A DNA stretch of 64,000 nt from Streptomyces sp. NBC_00525 (GTDB lineage Bacteria > Actinomycetota > Actinomycetes > Streptomycetales > Streptomycetaceae). The notes under the pieces were generated by a model. That model made no database searches and was not told where the DNA came from. It worked only from the letters and a program-made list of their open reading frames with translations. The stretch covers positions 5,580,001-5,644,000 of the forward strand of contig NZ_CP107834.1 in assembly GCF_036346595.1 (NCBI RefSeq), read 5' to 3'. Below, piece by piece: positions 9,305-18,502 of this stretch (positions are counted from its first letter, which is position 1; each line of letters begins with the position of its first letter). Made by a program: the position numbers and the translations under genes.

Positions 9305-10270
9305 TCAGCCCTCCCCGGCCGGTCCGCGCCGCCGCTCGGCCCGGCGGCGCAGCAGCAGCCGCCACAGCACCGCCAGGACGGCCGCCGCAGCCAGGAACGG
9401 CGCCGCCGCGCCCATGGCCATCGCCAGCCAGCGCAGCACCGTCACGAAGGCGTGCCAGCCCCCGGCGACGGCGTCGGAGAAGCCGGGGTCGTCGTCGGCG
9501 GCGGTCGCGGCCCCCGGCTCCGGCTCCACCAGGTCCAGCGTGATGGTCGCCAGCGTCGTACGGTCCTTGAGGGACGCCTGCTGGGCGAGCAGCGACTCCA
9601 GGGCCGCCTGACGGCTGCTCAGTTCCCCTTCCAGGGTGACCACGTCGGCCAGCTTGTCGGCCCGGTCCATCAGCTCGCGCACCCGCGCCACACTGGCCCG
9701 CTGGGTGGCGATCCGGCTGTCGATGTCCACGACCTGGTCGGTGACGTCCTTCGCCGCCGAGGTACGGGAGACCAGCTTCCCCGTACCGGACAGCTCCCGC
9801 AGCACCTCGTCGTACGCGTCCTGCGGGACGCGCAGCACGAGATGCGAGGAGTCCCGCGTGCCGTCGATCCGCTCGGTGGTCTCCTTCTCGACGAGCCCGC
9901 CCGCGTCCTGCGCCGCCGTACGGGCCCGCGCGGCCGCCTTCGCGGCGTCCTTCACCTCCACGGAGAGGGAGGCGGTGCGGATGACGTGGACGGCGGCCGG
10001 CTTCGGGGTCTTCCCCGGCTCCTTCCGCTGCGCCTCGGCCGCCGCCGGGGCCCCGGCCCCGCCGCCCTTCGCGGCCCCGGAGTCCGCCTTCTCCTGCTGT
10101 GCCGCCGAGTAGCCCCGGTCGGCGCCGCCGGCCGCGTCGTCACCGGACGCGCCGCAGCCGCTCAGCGCGAGCACGGCCGCCAGCAGCGCGACGGCCGGAA
10201 CGGTACGCGACGCGCGGACGGCTCGGCGGCGCGCGCCCGGACCGGTGCGGGCGAAGGGTGCTCCCTGCAT
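9305..10270 (-). CDS. DUF4349 lipoprotein
   Basis: Protein of 321 residues. A basic N-terminus leads to a lipobox in AVLALSGCGAS, so it is probably lipid-anchored on the outer face of the membrane. A long Ala/Lys/Gly spacer follows, then the DUF4349 domain with a coiled-coil-like segment (VDIDSRIATQRASV through LSSRQAALESLL). Near the C-terminus is one strong transmembrane helix (LAMAMGAAAPFLAAAAVLAVLW) with a cytoplasmic Arg-rich tail. The family is of unknown function. ATG at 10270 has GGGGGA upstream; the longer in-frame start at 10360 would cover the divergent hemY promoter. Confidence 0.85.
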   Translation of the reverse strand: MQGAPFARTGPGARRRAVRASRTVPAVALLAAVLALSGCGASGDDAAGGADRGYSAAQQEKADSGAAKGGGAGAPAAAEAQRKEPGKTPKPAAVHVIRTASLSVEVKDAAKAAARARTAAQDAGGLVEKETTERIDGTRDSSHLVLRVPQDAYDEVLRELSGTGKLVSRTSAAKDVTDQVVDIDSRIATQRASVARVRELMDRADKLADVVTLEGELSSRQAALESLLAQQASLKDRTTLATITLDLVEPEPGAATAADDDPGFSDAVAGGWHAFVTVLRWLAMAMGAAAPFLAAAAVLAVLWRLLLRRRAERRRGPAGEG

Positions 10271-10340
10271 AACTGTCCCCCCTGGACGGGTGATCGATGT
10301 CGGGGATGGGACGTGCGAAGGGCGCCGCAGGACCCGGTGC

Positions 10341-10381
10341 ACCGGTTTCGAACCGGTCACGGTCGGGACTCGGAACCGGTT
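10341..10381. promoter_or_regulatory. Triplicated ACCGGTT elements in the divergent DUF4349/hemY promoter
   Basis: ACCGGTT (10341-10347) and AACCGGT (10351-10357) form a perfect 7-bp dyad with a TCG spacer. AACCGGTT at 10374-10381 is itself palindromic. All lie in the 126-bp gap before hemY, the last ending 15 bp before its ATG, as expected for a multi-site operator. The binding factor is unknown. Confidence 0.45.
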
Positions 10382-10396
10382 TGAGAGAGTGGGACC

Positions 10397-11905
10397 ATGC
10401 AGTCATCCACGCACTCCGCGGGCCCGGCCCCCCGCCATGTCGTCGTCATCGGCGGCGGGATCGCCGGGCTCGCCGCCGCCCACCGGCTCGTCGGCGCAGG
10501 GCTGGGGGTCACCGTCCTGGAGGCGACCGACCGGCTCGGCGGCAAGCTCATGACCGGCGACGTCGCGGGCGTCCGGGTCGACCTGGGCGCCGAGTCGATG
10601 CTCGCCCGCCGCCCCGAGGCGGTCGCCCTGGCCCGCGCCGCGGGCCTCGGGGACCGCCTCCAGCCGCCCGCCACCGCCACCGCGGCGCTGTGGACCCGCG
10701 ACGAGCTGCGCCCCATGCCCACCGGTCATGTGATGGGCGTGCCGGGCGACCCGTCCGTCCTGGGCGACGTCCTGTCGCCCGAGGGCCTGGCCCGTATCGC
10801 CGAGGACCGCGAACTGCCCGCATCGGTCATCGGCGACGACGTCGCCGTGGGCGCGTACGTCGCGGACCGGCTGGGCCGCGAGGTGGTGGACCGGCTGGTG
10901 GAGCCGCTGCTCGGCGGGGTGTACGCGGGCGACGCCTACCGGATCTCGATGCGCGCCGCCGTACCGCAGCTCTTCGAGGCGGCCCGGCAGGGCGGCCCGC
11001 TGCTCGACGGGGTCACCCGGCTCCAGGAGCAGGCCGCCGCGCGGCAGCTGACCGGGCCCGTCTTCCAGGGCATCGAGGGCGGTGTCGGCACCCTGCCGGG
11101 CGCCGTCGCCGACGCCGTACGCGCCGGGGGCGGCGAGATCCTCACCGAGACCCCCGTGCTGGGCCTCACCCGTACCGCCACCGGCTGGGACGTCCGCACC
11201 GACACGCGGGTCCTCGCCGCCGACGGCGTCGTCATCGCCGTGCCGGCCCGGGCCGCCGCCACCCTGCTCGCCGCCGAGTCCCCGGACGCGTCGGCCGAAC
11301 TCGCGGGCGTCGAGTACGCGTCGATGGCCCTGATCACCATGGCGTTCCGGCGCTCCGACGTGACCGGGGCGGCCTTCGCCGGGCGCTCCGGCTTCCTGGT
11401 GCCGCCGGTCGACGGACACACCATCAAGGCCGCCACCTTCTCCACCCACAAGTGGCGGTGGGTCGCCGACGCGGCCCCCGACCTGTTCGTCCTGCGGACC
11501 TCCGTCGGCCGGTACGGCGAGGAGGAGCACCTGAACCGCGAGGACGGCGAACTGGCCGCCCTGGCCCTGCGCGACCTCGCCGCCGCCACCGGGCTCACCG
11601 CCCGGCCCGTCGACACCGTGGTCACCCGGTGGACCGGCGGACTGCCGCAGTACCCGGTGGGCCACCTCGGCCGGGTCGCCCGTATCCGCGACGCGGTCGC
11701 GAAGCTGCCCGCGCTGCGGGTGTGCGGGGCCGTGTACGACGGGGTCGGCATCCCGGCCTGCGTGGCGAGCGCCCACCGCGCGGCGGACGAGATCGCCGGG
11801 GACCTCGGCGGGGACCTCGCCGGGGATCTCGGCGGGGATCTCGGCGGGGAGATCATCGCCACGCCGACCCTGGTTCAGGGCACTCGGAGCGAGGCGGGAC
11901 AATAG
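10397..11905 (+). CDS. hemY: Coproporphyrinogen III / protoporphyrinogen oxidase (HemY type)
   Basis: FAD enzyme of 502 residues that oxidises coproporphyrinogen III to coproporphyrin III in the actinobacterial coproporphyrin-dependent haem pathway (also named hemG or cgoX). The N-terminal dinucleotide motif is [17 protein letters not shown], followed by the glycine-rich DRLGGKL. The conserved C-terminal FAD segment is [21 protein letters not shown] at 10397. After residue 466 the tail carries five tandem 12-bp units encoding GDL-type tetrapeptides. The stop is 4 bp before hemQ, so the two are co-transcribed. Confidence 0.94.
   Translation: MQSSTHSAGPAPRHVVVIGGGIAGLAAAHRLVGAGLGVTVLEATDRLGGKLMTGDVAGVRVDLGAESMLARRPEAVALARAAGLGDRLQPPATATAALWTRDELRPMPTGHVMGVPGDPSVLGDVLSPEGLARIAEDRELPASVIGDDVAVGAYVADRLGREVVDRLVEPLLGGVYAGDAYRISMRAAVPQLFEAARQGGPLLDGVTRLQEQAAARQLTGPVFQGIEGGVGTLPGAVADAVRAGGGEILTETPVLGLTRTATGWDVRTDTRVLAADGVVIAVPARAAATLLAAESPDASAELAGVEYASMALITMAFRRSDVTGAAFAGRSGFLVPPVDGHTIKAATFSTHKWRWVADAAPDLFVLRTSVGRYGEEEHLNREDGELAALALRDLAAATGLTARPVDTVVTRWTGGLPQYPVGHLGRVARIRDAVAKLPALRVCGAVYDGVGIPACVASAHRAADEIAGDLGGDLAGDLGGDLGGEIIATPTLVQGTRSEAGQ
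11795..11854 (+). repeat. Five tandem 12-bp units in the 3' end of hemY
   Basis: Units of the form GSCGGGGAYCTC are repeated head to tail. They encode [16 protein letters not shown] and GGEI near the C-terminus, outside the conserved FAD domain. Copy number could change in frame by slippage. Confidence 0.85.
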
Positions 11906-11909
11906 CCGT

Positions 11910-12644
11910 ATGAGTGCTCCCGAGACTGAGACATCAAGCAAGGTTCCGAACGCCGGCAAGAAGGCCAAGGACCTCAACGAGGTCATCCGCTACACGCTGT
12001 GGTCCGTCTTCAAGCTGCGCGACGTCCTGCCCGCCGACACCGACCGCGCCGCCGTCGCCGGCGAGGTCCAGGAGCTGTTCGACCAGCTCGCGGCCAAGGA
12101 CATCACCATTCGCGGCACGTACGACGTCTCGGGCCTGCGCGCCGACGCCGACCTGCTGATCTGGTGGCACGCGGAGACCGCGGACGCGCTGCAGGAGGCG
12201 TACAACCTCTTCCGCCGCACCCGGCTCGGCCGCCACCTGGAGCCGGTCTGGTCGAACATGGCCCTGCACCGCCCCGCCGAGTTCAACAAGTCGCACATCC
12301 CGGCGTTCCTCGCCGACGAGACGCCGCGCGACTACGTCAGCGTGTACCCCTTCGTGCGCTCGTACGAGTGGTACCTGCTGGCCGACGAGGACCGCCGCCG
12401 CATGCTCGCCGACCACGGCAAGATGGCGCGCGGCTACCCGGACGTGCGCGCCAACACCGTCGCCTCGTTCGCCCTCGGCGACTACGAGTGGCTGCTGGCC
12501 TTCGAGGCGGACGAACTGCACCGCATCGTCGACCTGATGCGTCACCTGCGGGGCGCCGAGGCGCGGCTGCACGTCCGCGAGGAGGTCCCCTTCTTCACCG
12601 GCCGGCGCAAGTCGGTCGCGGACCTGGTGGCCGGGCTCGCGTAG
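11910..12644 (+). CDS. hemQ: Coproheme decarboxylase
   Basis: Chlorite-dismutase-fold enzyme (ChdC) converting iron-coproporphyrin III to haem b using peroxide. It has 244 residues. The segment [17 protein letters not shown] contains Y146, at the position of the catalytic tyrosine. H169 in [15 protein letters not shown] lies 23 residues later, the spacing known for actinobacterial enzymes, and is the probable axial ligand. It directly follows hemY and is followed by a strong hairpin. A ferrochelatase gene, also needed for the pathway, is not in the window. Confidence 0.96.
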   Translation: MSAPETETSSKVPNAGKKAKDLNEVIRYTLWSVFKLRDVLPADTDRAAVAGEVQELFDQLAAKDITIRGTYDVSGLRADADLLIWWHAETADALQEAYNLFRRTRLGRHLEPVWSNMALHRPAEFNKSHIPAFLADETPRDYVSVYPFVRSYEWYLLADEDRRRMLADHGKMARGYPDVRANTVASFALGDYEWLLAFEADELHRIVDLMRHLRGAEARLHVREEVPFFTGRRKSVADLVAGLA

Positions 12645-12747
12645 CGAGCGGGCTCCCGACCACCCCAACCCGGAAGATCAGACGGCGGGTCCCCGGCGCG
12701 GCACCCCGCGCCTTCCCGCCGGTCCAGCGACACCGGGTTCGGCTCAG

Positions 12748-12784
12748 CGGTGCGGCGCGCGCACGTCCTGCGCGCGCCGCACCG
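12748..12784. terminator. Perfect 16-bp hairpin between convergent hemQ and TIGR04222 genes
   Basis: 12748-12763 and 12769-12784 are exact inverted complements around the loop CGTCC, 104 bp after hemQ and 5 bp after the stop of the leftward gene. It can serve both directions. Confidence 0.85.
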
Positions 12785-12788
12785 TTCG

Positions 12789-13544
12789 TCATACCGCGGC
12801 ACGGCGTACGCGCCGGCTCGCCAGAGCCGCCCGCAGCGCCGGGTCGTCCACCGCCTCCACCCCGCACACGGCGACCGTCACCAGCGTGTCGCCCGTCGCG
12901 CCGTCCCCCGGCACCGCGCACGCCTCCAGCAGCCGCTGACCGGCCGGGGAGGCCCAGGAACCGTACGGGTGCGCCTCCAGCCGGGCTATCGCCAGGCACC
13001 CCAGGGCCATCGCCAGCGGCGGCGCGAACCACAGCAGCGTCGCCGTGTCCGGGCCGCCGGAGACCAGCACGGCCAGCCCGCCCAGCGCGGCCACCAGCAG
13101 CGCCGCCCCGCGCACCGCCCGCACCGCCGAGGCCATGTCGGCCCCGCGCGGAACGGCCAGACCGGCGGCGACGAGCCGGTCAGCCACGGCCCGCACCGCG
13201 TCCGCCGCCGCGGCCGACGCCCGCACCGGCCCTATCAGTGACTGGCCCTCCGGCCCTATGGCCCGGATCACCGTACGCTCCACCTCGTCCCGGCCCTCCG
13301 GATCGACGACCGTCGCCCAACCGGTGTGTGCGAGCAGCAGCCGTCGCCGCAGATGCATGGAGACGAGCGCCAGATCGGCGACCCGGCGCGGACCGCCCGA
13401 CAGGAACGCCGCCTCGTAGAGCGTGAGCTGCCGGCCGCTCTCCCGGAGCCCGTCGCCCTCCCGCCGCGCGCCGGCCAGACAGAGCCGGACACAGGACAGT
13501 CCCGCCGTACCCCAGGCGACCAGCAGCAACAGAATCGGCACCAT
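12789..13544 (-). CDS. TIGR04222-family membrane protein without Cys tail
   Basis: Protein of 251 residues. An N-terminal hydrophobic segment (VPILLLLVAWGTAGLSCV) precedes the family motif LYEAAFLSGGPRRVADLAL. Two adjacent membrane segments follow at about 145-185. The C-terminus is a short soluble stretch ending in RRVRRAAV. It is a paralogue of the next gene upstream, sharing LYEAAFLxGGPxRVxDxAL and domain order, but lacks the Gly/Ser/Cys tail. It is last in the DUF692 operon, 64 bp after its paralogue. Function unknown. Confidence 0.78.
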   Translation of the reverse strand: MVPILLLLVAWGTAGLSCVRLCLAGARREGDGLRESGRQLTLYEAAFLSGGPRRVADLALVSMHLRRRLLLAHTGWATVVDPEGRDEVERTVIRAIGPEGQSLIGPVRASAAAADAVRAVADRLVAAGLAVPRGADMASAVRAVRGAALLVAALGGLAVLVSGGPDTATLLWFAPPLAMALGCLAIARLEAHPYGSWASPAGQRLLEACAVPGDGATGDTLVTVAVCGVEAVDDPALRAALASRRVRRAAV

Positions 13545-13608
13545 GTCCGATTTCTATGCGAGCCCCGACCGCGGCGCCATAGCGTGTCCAACAGATGGAC
13601 GGGCCATC

Positions 13609-14616
13609 TCAGGAACTGCTCCCACAGCTCGACCCGCCGCCACAACTGGAGCCCCCGCCGCAACTGGACCCGCCCCCACAGCCGGAGCCTCCACCGCAGC
13701 TCGACCCGCCGCCGGAACCGCTCCCGCAGCCCGACCCGCCGCCGCCCGTGCCGTCGCTCCCCGACGAGCTGCCGCAGCCGCCGCCGGGGCCCGCCCCCGC
13801 GCACCACACCGCCGGCGCGAGCAGCAGCGCCGAGGAGTCCGAGGAACCGTGCGGCCCGTGCGCGGACCCGATGGGCCGGGTGCGGGCCGCCGTGATCAGG
13901 TGCGTCCGCAGCGCCGGGTCCGTGACGGCCTGCGGCCCGCGGACCGCCACCAGGAACGCGGGGTCCGTCCGGTGGGCGTGGGCGGCCGCGAACTCCGCCG
14001 CCGCCCGGCGCCCGGCGCGGGTGATCCGGGACCGGGCCACCGCCGCGCACACCAGCCCGCACACGATCCCGCCGAGCATCGCCGGGAACACCAGCACGGC
14101 GAACGGGAGCCCCCAGCCCGGTCCCTCCTCGTCGGCCATGACGACCCCGAAGGCCACCGGGACGGCCAGGAAGCACACCAGCGCCTGCACGGTGCCCAGG
14201 ACCTGCCACTTCGCGTCGGCGCCGGGCGGGGCGAGGAGCCCGCGTGCGGCCAGCCCGTCGCCCGTCTCCTGCACGGCCGGGTGTCGCATCACGGCGGCCC
14301 GCAACGGGGCCAGCGCCCCGCTCGGCGCGCCCGCCACTTCGTGGAGGACGGCCCGCTCCACCGGATCGTGCGCGGTGGCCCGGACCACGGCGACGATGCC
14401 GGGCCCGCCGATGTCCAGCCGGCCGTCCGCCCGCAGGGCGGTGAGCGCCGTGTCCACGACCCGGCCGGGCCCGCCGTTCAGGAACGCCGCCTCGTACAGG
14501 TCGTGGACCGGACCGCCCGAGCCCCGGCGGGACCGGGCCAGGCCGTTGATCAGCAGGGCGGAGGAGACGATCGCCGCCATCGACAGCAGCATCAGGAACA
14601 TGTCCATCCCGGTCAC
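13609..14616 (-). CDS. TIGR04222-family membrane protein with repetitive Gly/Ser/Cys C-terminal tail
   Basis: Protein of 335 residues when started at GTG 14616, which overlaps the DUF692 stop as GTGA (an ATG at 14607 is possible). An N-terminal helix ([18 protein letters not shown]) precedes the family motif [19 protein letters not shown]. Two more membrane helices lie at about 142-195. From residue 272 to the end there are eight cysteines in a Gly/Ser-rich tail, the last five exactly six residues apart (307, 313, 319, 325, 331) in CGGGSS-type units. Operon coupling to a DUF692/MNIO enzyme, a family known to modify Cys-rich peptides, makes the tail a plausible substrate (inference). Confidence 0.8.
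   Translation of the reverse strand: MTGMDMFLMLLSMAAIVSSALLINGLARSRRGSGGPVHDLYEAAFLNGGPGRVVDTALTALRADGRLDIGGPGIVAVVRATAHDPVERAVLHEVAGAPSGALAPLRAAVMRHPAVQETGDGLAARGLLAPPGADAKWQVLGTVQALVCFLAVPVAFGVVMADEEGPGWGLPFAVLVFPAMLGGIVCGLVCAAVARSRITRAGRRAAAEFAAAHAHRTDPAFLVAVRGPQAVTDPALRTHLITAARTRPIGSAHGPHGSSDSSALLLAPAVWCAGAGPGGGCGSSSGSDGTGGGGSGCGSGSGGGSSCGGGSGCGGGSSCGGGSSCGGGSSCGSSS
13618..13698 (-). repeat. Hexapeptide-coding repeats CGGGSS
   Basis: Near-identical 18-bp units encode [24 protein letters not shown] and CGSS, placing a Cys every six residues at the protein's C-terminus. The repetition is at protein level; synonymous codons vary between units. Confidence 0.85.
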
Positions 14617-15962
14617 CGCCCCGCCAGCACGGAGCGGGCGGCACGGGCCAGCCGGACGGCCCGCCCCGGCGGCCGGGGCGCGGCCCGGTCCCGCCACCAG
14701 TACGTCAGCCGGCGACGCGCGGTGTCGTCCCGCGGCCGGTCCGCGAGCAGCAGGTGTTCCGCGAAGTCCAGCGCGTCGCGCCGGTACCCGCCCGTCATGG
14801 GCCGCCCCCCGGCGTACGCGAGGAACGCCTCCCGGTAGCCGCGCCCCAGGATCTCCGGCAGCTCCGGCGCCACCTTCGCCACGACATCGGCCCGCTTGGC
14901 GGCCAGCGCCCGGCTCTGCACCCGCAGCCTCTTCGGATCGAACCCGGCGGGCGCGGGCGTCCCGGCGACCAGGGCGGACAGCAGGGCCGTCTGCGCGAGC
15001 GCGACGCCGTCGCGCACCGCCTCGGGAACGGGGACGGGAGCGGGCGAGGGTACGGGGACGGCTACGGGGACGGGCGCGCCGGCCGGGGAGTCGGTCACCG
15101 CGTCCGGCCGTGCCGGCCCGCCCTTGTCCAGCGTCGCCCGGATCGCGTCCAGTTCGTGCGCCAGCTCGTCCGCCGGCGGGAACGCGTCATCACGCTCCAG
15201 CAGCACGCCCGGCGGGTCCACCCGCGACCGCAGCTCCGCCAGGACGTCGAGCACCGGGGCCGTCACCGGGTGGGCGTGCGTGTCGTGCCAGACGCCGTCC
15301 TTCTCGACCCCGCCCGCCACATGCACGTACGCGATGGCCTCCACCGGGAGTTCGTCCAGCGCGGTCGCCGGGTCCTCGCCCCGGTTCACCTGGTTCGTGT
15401 GCAGGTTGGCCACGTCGATCAGCAGCCGCACCCCGGTGCGCTCGACCAGCTCCGCCAGGAACTGCCCCTCCGTCAGCTCCTCGCCCGGCCAGGAGATCAG
15501 CGCCGCGATGTTCTCCAGCGCCAGCGGCACCGGCAGCGCGTCCTGCGCGATGCGCACGTTCTCGCAGAGCACGTCCAGCGCGGCGCGGGTGCGCGGCACG
15601 GGCAGCAGATGCCCTGCCTCCAGCGCCGGGGACCCGGTGCGTGCCCCGCCCGCCCGTACGAACGCGATGTGCTCGGTCACCAGCGGCGCGTCCAGCAGGG
15701 CGACCCGGTCGGCGAGGTCCGCCAGCCGGCCGGGGTCGGGGCGGTCGGCCCCGCCCAGGCCCAGCGAGACCCCGTGCGGGATCACCGTGACCCCGCGCTC
15801 CCGCAGCCGCACCAGCGAGTCCGGCAGATGCCCGGCGCAGAGGTTCTCCGCGACCGCCTCCACCCAGTCGATCCCCGGCAGCGCCTCCACCTCACCGGCG
15901 ATCTCCGGCCGCCAGCCGATTCCGACACCCAGCCTCAACCCGTCCCCCATGCCATCCCCCAT
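14613..15962 (-). CDS. DUF692 (MNIO, multinuclear non-haem iron oxidase) family protein with fused C-terminal domain
   Basis: Protein of 449 residues. Residues 8-280 form a TIM-barrel DUF692 domain with likely iron ligands in [11 protein letters not shown] (H63), VTEHIAF (E97, H98), LALEN (E150), [11 protein letters not shown] (D183, N186, H188), YVHVAGG (H214), HDTHAHPV (D227, H229) and LLERDD (E256). A Pro/Val linker (295-315) leads to a helical domain (about 317-425). Its segment [15 protein letters not shown] and the following [16 protein letters not shown] recall DUF2063-type partner proteins. DUF692 enzymes modify Cys-containing peptides in RiPP pathways. It is first in an operon with two TIGR04222 proteins. 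ATG at 15962 has GGGGGAA; ATG at 15950 is possible. Confidence 0.85.
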   Translation of the reverse strand: MGDGMGDGLRLGVGIGWRPEIAGEVEALPGIDWVEAVAENLCAGHLPDSLVRLRERGVTVIPHGVSLGLGGADRPDPGRLADLADRVALLDAPLVTEHIAFVRAGGARTGSPALEAGHLLPVPRTRAALDVLCENVRIAQDALPVPLALENIAALISWPGEELTEGQFLAELVERTGVRLLIDVANLHTNQVNRGEDPATALDELPVEAIAYVHVAGGVEKDGVWHDTHAHPVTAPVLDVLAELRSRVDPPGVLLERDDAFPPADELAHELDAIRATLDKGGPARPDAVTDSPAGAPVPVAVPVPSPAPVPVPEAVRDGVALAQTALLSALVAGTPAPAGFDPKRLRVQSRALAAKRADVVAKVAPELPEILGRGYREAFLAYAGGRPMTGGYRRDALDFAEHLLLADRPRDDTARRRLTYWWRDRAAPRPPGRAVRLARAARSVLAGR

Positions 15963-16128
15963 GTGTTCCCCCGGCCTTGTGCAAGGGTGATGGCCCCGGC
16001 GCGCGGCGGTGAACCCGGTACGGCCGACGTTCAGAGCAACATTTGAGGTTGGCCAGCCGGTGGAGCCGCCCGGAAGGGCGCCGGCGAGGCCGCCCGGAAA
16101 GCCTCCCCGCAGTCCCGCTCCGCCCCGC

Positions 16129-16821
16129 TCAGCGGCGGCCGCGCAGCGCCGGATGGTCGGCGACCACCGTGCACGAACCCGGTGCGATCTCCGTGAAGCC
16201 CGCGTCCCGGACGACCGGCAGCCCGCTCACCGTCAGCTCCCGCCACCGCTCCGGCTCCGCCGTGGCCACCGAGAGCGGGAATCCCGCCTCGCGCCACGTC
16301 TTGCGCTCGGTCTCCGACAGCTCCCACCAGGCGAGCTGTGCGCCGTGGCCCACCTGCGCCATCTCCTTGCCGGCCGACATGCCGAGGTCCGGGTTGAGCC
16401 ACAGCACGGGGCCGACGGGGTCGGGCGCGGCCGGGGGCTCATGATCGTCCAGGTCGGTCCCGGAGACCTGGAGCTTGGCCAGCTCCTTCGGCCAGCCGTC
16501 CAGGGGCACCGGCGGGAACACCCGCACCTCGGCCGCCTCGCCCGTCACCGCGATCCCCGGCAGGGCGGACGCCTTGCGCCACTCCGCGCCGCGCGCCCGG
16601 CGGACCACCTTGCGGATACGGGCGTCCTGCCAGTCCCGTATCGCCTCCGCCCACTCGCCCTCGCCCACCGAACGCTCGTCGGAGAGCATCACCAGGACCG
16701 CGCGGGCCGCCGTGCGCAGGGCGTCGGTGCGGGCCGGCGGCGCGGTCTTCTCGATCCGCACCACCAGCGGTAGCACGTACTGCGGTGCCTCGTCCCGGTC
16801 TGTCGTGTCGTCGCTGCTCAC
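16129..16821 (-). CDS. Peptidyl-tRNA hydrolase, PTH2-like
   Basis: Protein of 230 residues whose central part carries a PTH2-like signature, [21 protein letters not shown], comparable to the DLGMSKGKIAAQCAHA core of archaeal/eukaryotic-type peptidyl-tRNA hydrolases. An N-terminal region of about 110 residues ([14 protein letters not shown] onward) has no counterpart in the roughly 120-residue core enzymes. The proposed reaction is cleavage of peptidyl-tRNA esters. Streptomyces normally also has a standard Pth, so this would be a second enzyme with an unclear role. It is separated by 166 bp from the DUF692 gene and is probably not in that operon. Confidence 0.78.
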   Translation of the reverse strand: MSSDDTTDRDEAPQYVLPLVVRIEKTAPPARTDALRTAARAVLVMLSDERSVGEGEWAEAIRDWQDARIRKVVRRARGAEWRKASALPGIAVTGEAAEVRVFPPVPLDGWPKELAKLQVSGTDLDDHEPPAAPDPVGPVLWLNPDLGMSAGKEMAQVGHGAQLAWWELSETERKTWREAGFPLSVATAEPERWRELTVSGLPVVRDAGFTEIAPGSCTVVADHPALRGRR

Positions 16822-16892
16822 CCGACCAGTCTGCCAGCCGCCTCGGACGGCGTTGTTGGCGGAATGGGTGCCTCCGGGCGAGGATGCCGCCC

Positions 16893-17570
16893 ATGAAGAG
16901 CGATCTCTTTTCCAGTGAGCACATGGTGGAGCAGGCGACCGCCCCCGGTATGACGCTGCAGAACGCCAAGTCCATCAAGTACGCGGTCAACGGCGAGATG
17001 CACGCCCGCCAGGGATCGATGGTCGCCTTCCGCGGCGACCTCCAGTTCGAGCACAAGAGCCAGGGCATAGGCGGCCTGCTCAAGCGCGCCGTCACCGGCG
17101 AGGGCCTGCCGCTGATGGCCGTACGCGGCCTGGGCGAGGCGTGGTTCGCGCACGAGGCCGCCAACTGCTTCATCGTGGAGCTGGAGCAGGGCGACGCCCT
17201 CACCATCAACGGCCGCAACGTCCTGTGCTTCGACGCGACGCTCGCGTACGAGATCAAGGTCGTCAAGGGCGCGGGCATGACCGGCGGCGGTCTCTTCAAC
17301 AGCGTGTTCACCGGCCACGGCAAGCTGGGGCTGATGTGCGACGGATATCCCATCGTCATCCCCGTCACGCCGCAGCAGCCGGTCTTCGTCGACACGGATG
17401 CCGTCGTCGGCTGGAGCGCCCAGCTGCAGACCTCGCTGCACCGCTCGCAGAGCGTCGGCTCGATGATCCGGGGTGGCTCGGGTGAGGCCGTGCAACTGCG
17501 CCTGGACGGGCACGGTTTCGTCGTCGTACGGCCCAGTGAGCTGAAGCCCGAGAAGGCGTCGTCCCACTGA
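16893..17570 (+). CDS. AIM24 family protein
   Basis: Protein of 225 residues made of Gly-rich beta-repeats characteristic of AIM24/DUF124 proteins (ARQGSMVAFRGDLQFEHKS, GLGEAWFAHEAANCFIVEL, FVDTDAVVGWSAQLQ). No signal peptide or membrane segment is seen. The bacterial function is unknown; the fold resembles tandem double-stranded beta-helices. ATG at 16893 is used; ATG at 16884 would add three residues. Its stop overlaps the apparent CTG start of the next gene, so it heads an AIM24-ABC-permease-small protein operon. Confidence 0.85.
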   Translation: MKSDLFSSEHMVEQATAPGMTLQNAKSIKYAVNGEMHARQGSMVAFRGDLQFEHKSQGIGGLLKRAVTGEGLPLMAVRGLGEAWFAHEAANCFIVELEQGDALTINGRNVLCFDATLAYEIKVVKGAGMTGGGLFNSVFTGHGKLGLMCDGYPIVIPVTPQQPVFVDTDAVVGWSAQLQTSLHRSQSVGSMIRGGSGEAVQLRLDGHGFVVVRPSELKPEKASSH

Positions 17571-18502
17571 GCACCGGCCCGCAGGCCCTGCGGCTGCGGG
17601 GCGTCGGCCGGCGGTACGGCCTCGCCGGGCCGTGGGTGCTGCGCGGCATCGACCTCGCCCTGCCCGCCGGCGCGCTCGTCCGCGTCGAGGGCGCCAACGG
17701 CACCGGCAAGTCGACCCTGTTGCGGCTGCTGGCCGGGATCGACGCCCCCTCCGAGGGCCGGATCACCGGCCACCGGCCGCGTACCGCGTACGTCCCCGAG
17801 CGGTTCCCGGCCGCCCTGCCCTTCACGGCGGCCGGGTATCTCGTCCACCTCGGCCGCGTCCACGGCCTGCGACGGCGCGAGGCGGCGGACCGCGCGGACC
17901 ACTGGCTGACCCGCTTCGGCGCGACCGCCCACGCCCGCACCCCGATCGCCGAACTCTCCAAGGGCACCAGCCAGAAGGTCGCCGTGGCCCAGGCGCTCCT
18001 CGCCGAACCGGAACTGCTGGTGCTGGACGAGGCGTGGACGGGCCTCGACACCGAGGCGCGCGCCGAACTGGACCGGGCCGCGGGGGAGCGGGTGGCGGCC
18101 GGGGCGACGGTCGTGTTCGTGGACCACGACCCGCGCCGCCTGGCGGACACGGTCGACGCGGCGTACCGAGTGGAGGGCACGGGCCTGACGGCCGCACGCC
18201 CCCCGGCGCGGGCCACGGACCCCGGCCGGCGGGTACGCGTCGAGGCGACGGCCCCGCCCGGCACCCCGCTCCCGGACGCGCTGCCCGGCGCGCCCGCGTA
18301 CACCCCGGCCGGCGCCGGGACGGCCCGTCTCACCGTCGCGGCGGCGCACTCCGACGCCCTGCTCGTGGCGCTGCTGACCGCCCGCCCGCCGTGGCACATC
18401 GACCGCGTGACGCCGCTGCCGGCGACCGGGACGGCGGGCGGCGACGCCACCCGTACGCTCCCCGGCGAGGCCCCCGCCCACCATCGGGACGGCACCCCAT
18501 GA
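17567..18502 (+). CDS. ABC transporter ATP-binding protein with apparent CTG start
   Basis: Protein of 311 residues. Walker A GANGTGKST, signature LSKGTSQKVAVAQALL (an unusual SKGTSQ form), Walker B LLVLDEAWTGLD and H-loop VVFVDHD are present. The region after about residue 215 is a poorly conserved extension. Family homology (LRLRGVGRRYG...VLRGIDL) begins immediately after a TGA at 17537. The only possible initiators are CTG at 17567, which overlaps the AIM24 stop as CTGA and follows GAGAAGG by about 10 nt, or GTG at 17636, which would remove the first beta-strands. The stop overlaps the permease ATG. Exporter of unknown substrate. Confidence 0.85.
   Translation: MSTGPQALRLRGVGRRYGLAGPWVLRGIDLALPAGALVRVEGANGTGKSTLLRLLAGIDAPSEGRITGHRPRTAYVPERFPAALPFTAAGYLVHLGRVHGLRRREAADRADHWLTRFGATAHARTPIAELSKGTSQKVAVAQALLAEPELLVLDEAWTGLDTEARAELDRAAGERVAAGATVVFVDHDPRRLADTVDAAYRVEGTGLTAARPPARATDPGRRVRVEATAPPGTPLPDALPGAPAYTPAGAGTARLTVAAAHSDALLVALLTARPPWHIDRVTPLPATGTAGGDATRTLPGEAPAHHRDGTP

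Noticed and set aside
13595..15790. 731-codon Pro-rich + strand frame
   Set aside because: Mirror image of the Gly/Ser/Cys repeats and DUF692 gene on the other strand; not coding.
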